Source of the DNA: Brachionus plicatilis
Lineage: Eukaryota; Rotifera; Eurotatoria; Ploima; Brachionidae
Assembly (NCBI GenBank): GCA_010279815.1
Contig: QEOQ01000426.1
Coordinates: 652,991-716,990 of the forward strand
Length of the DNA: 64,000 bases
Direction of reading: 5' to 3'
Shown: piece by piece, positions 62,974 through 64,000 of the stretch
How positions within the stretch are numbered: position 1 is the first letter of the stretch
Layout of the letters: each line of letters begins with the position of its first letter
The notes under the pieces: generated by a model
The model's input: only the letters and a program-made list of their open reading frames with translations
Database searches by the model: none
Told to the model about the DNA's origin: nothing
Made by a program: the position numbers and the translations under genes

Positions 62974-64000
62974 GTAAACAAAAAATTTTGTTCATTTTAA
63001 AACCCAGTATACCGGTCTTTCGAGTTTAAAACGAGGTAAAGACAAAGAAAATAATAAAAGTAAACATTTTTTGGGCTTTTTGATTGTTAAATTAAAAATT
63101 TTAATTAATTAATTGTTTAATTATTAATTTAAATTTTAACTAATAGCTTTCTAATCTAAAACTTATCCGAATTCCTAAATCAGAGATCCTAATCGGACCC
63201 TGTTTAAATTTTGATGAAATGATTAAGATAATTAAAAAAATGAGCAGGGCTTAAAATTAAAAAGTACGAAAAGGAAAATTATTTTTTTGCTGTTTTTTAC
63301 TAATCTAATTGTCTTTATATGATTAAAACCAGATTTTAAAAAGTGTTTTTTTTAAATGTTTAAATTAAAATAATTTTTTTCAATTAACAAATTATATTGG
63401 GGTCTGCAATTCTATATTTTGTAGTCAAAACTAGAGTTTTTTAAAAGTTCAAAATTAAAGTCAAAGTCAAGACTTGGAGTAGACATGGGATTTGTTTCTT
63501 TTAAGCAACTCTGGTCAAAAGCTTTTAAGTTATTAGTATTACTGTATTCCCTTGTATTCTCTTATTGCATACCATTTATTAATATTTTATTGTCTAGATA
63601 TAGTTCCAGTATCTTTTCATAAATTAAGAGAAAATTTTTTGAAAAATTAAAAAAATAAATATTTTTTTACTTCAAAATTTTTTTCCGTCGTTGCTTTTAT
63701 AAAAGGTGCAGAATGGGCTAAATTACGTAATTTTACATTATTTTTTGTAAGATTAAGAAATCTTAGAAAAATTCCGTAAGATTACATCAAGATACGTAAC
63801 TTTAAGTAAAATCGTTCTAAAATGCTTACGGCCAAAAAAATGAGGAATTTGATAAGAAAAATATAAAATTAGCTTATTTTCCAAAATATTTAATTTAATT
63901 TTAATATTAAAAGAATTTTAAAAAATTCAACATTCTTTACCATTTCTTACTTAATTTTACGTGAAATTACACAATTTTTGATAAAATTTGCTAGATAAGG
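62974..64000 (+). other. First coding intron of the opsin-like gene
   Basis: No further opsin exon is visible before the window ends. It contains a very short CAGAGTTG MITE derivative (63431-63514, 'tagagttttttaaaag' to 'ttttaagcaactctgg') and a copy of the TTACGTAA-rich repeat with the 'ataaaaggtgcagaatgggc' lead (63690-64000). Confidence 0.6.

Overview
The window looks like nuclear DNA from a small, very AT-rich invertebrate genome, with GC far below 30% by eye. Genes are split by spliceosomal introns with GT-AG borders. The gene content is animal: a DEG/ENaC channel, an ADAM-type metalloprotease, class-A GPCRs including an opsin, a USP4/11/15-like deubiquitinase fragment and RNA 3'-phosphate cyclase. 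Transposon debris is dense. A monogonont rotifer of the Brachionus type would fit, but that is inference from composition and gene style, not a database match. A run of N at 54736-55506 marks an assembly gap.

The dominant structure is a large inverted duplication. A left arm (9270-18623) and a right arm (35667-44876) are about 9.2-9.35 kb each and face each other across a 17 kb spacer. Each arm carries the same two genes on one strand: a three-exon DEG/ENaC channel gene followed by a single-exon 737-residue ADAM-like metalloprotease. All four gene copies are open (proteins about 96.5% identical for the protease and about 98% for the channel), so both copies of both genes may work. The left arm is also flanked by a second, smaller inverted repeat (8519-9108 and 18972-19551) carrying an exon of a broken USP-type deubiquitinase. 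The spacer holds one intact housekeeping gene, RTCA (minus strand), several transposon remnants, a 5'-truncated LINE inserted into a MITE, a second LINE fragment of CR1/L2 type, and weak minus-strand open frames.

Outside the palindrome, the left flank (1-9269) holds MITEs and the last exon of a neuropeptide-type GPCR. The right flank (44877-64000) is a transposon graveyard. It contains a three-deep nest of insertions (44949-46313), each layer with its own target-site duplication. It also contains a 5.9 kb element with GC-rich ends (46469-52364) that carries a decayed tnp2-like transposase, a BEN-domain-like gene, and two further insertions: a hAT element with a BED finger, and an element with a 9-bp duplication carrying a Ulp1 protease domain. 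Other members of the GC-rich family, large foldback elements, LINE tails and the first coding exon of an opsin follow.

Functionally, the co-duplicated protease and channel are the most suggestive pair, because proteolysis is a known activator of some ENaC-family channels. No direct evidence in the sequence shows that this protease cuts this channel.
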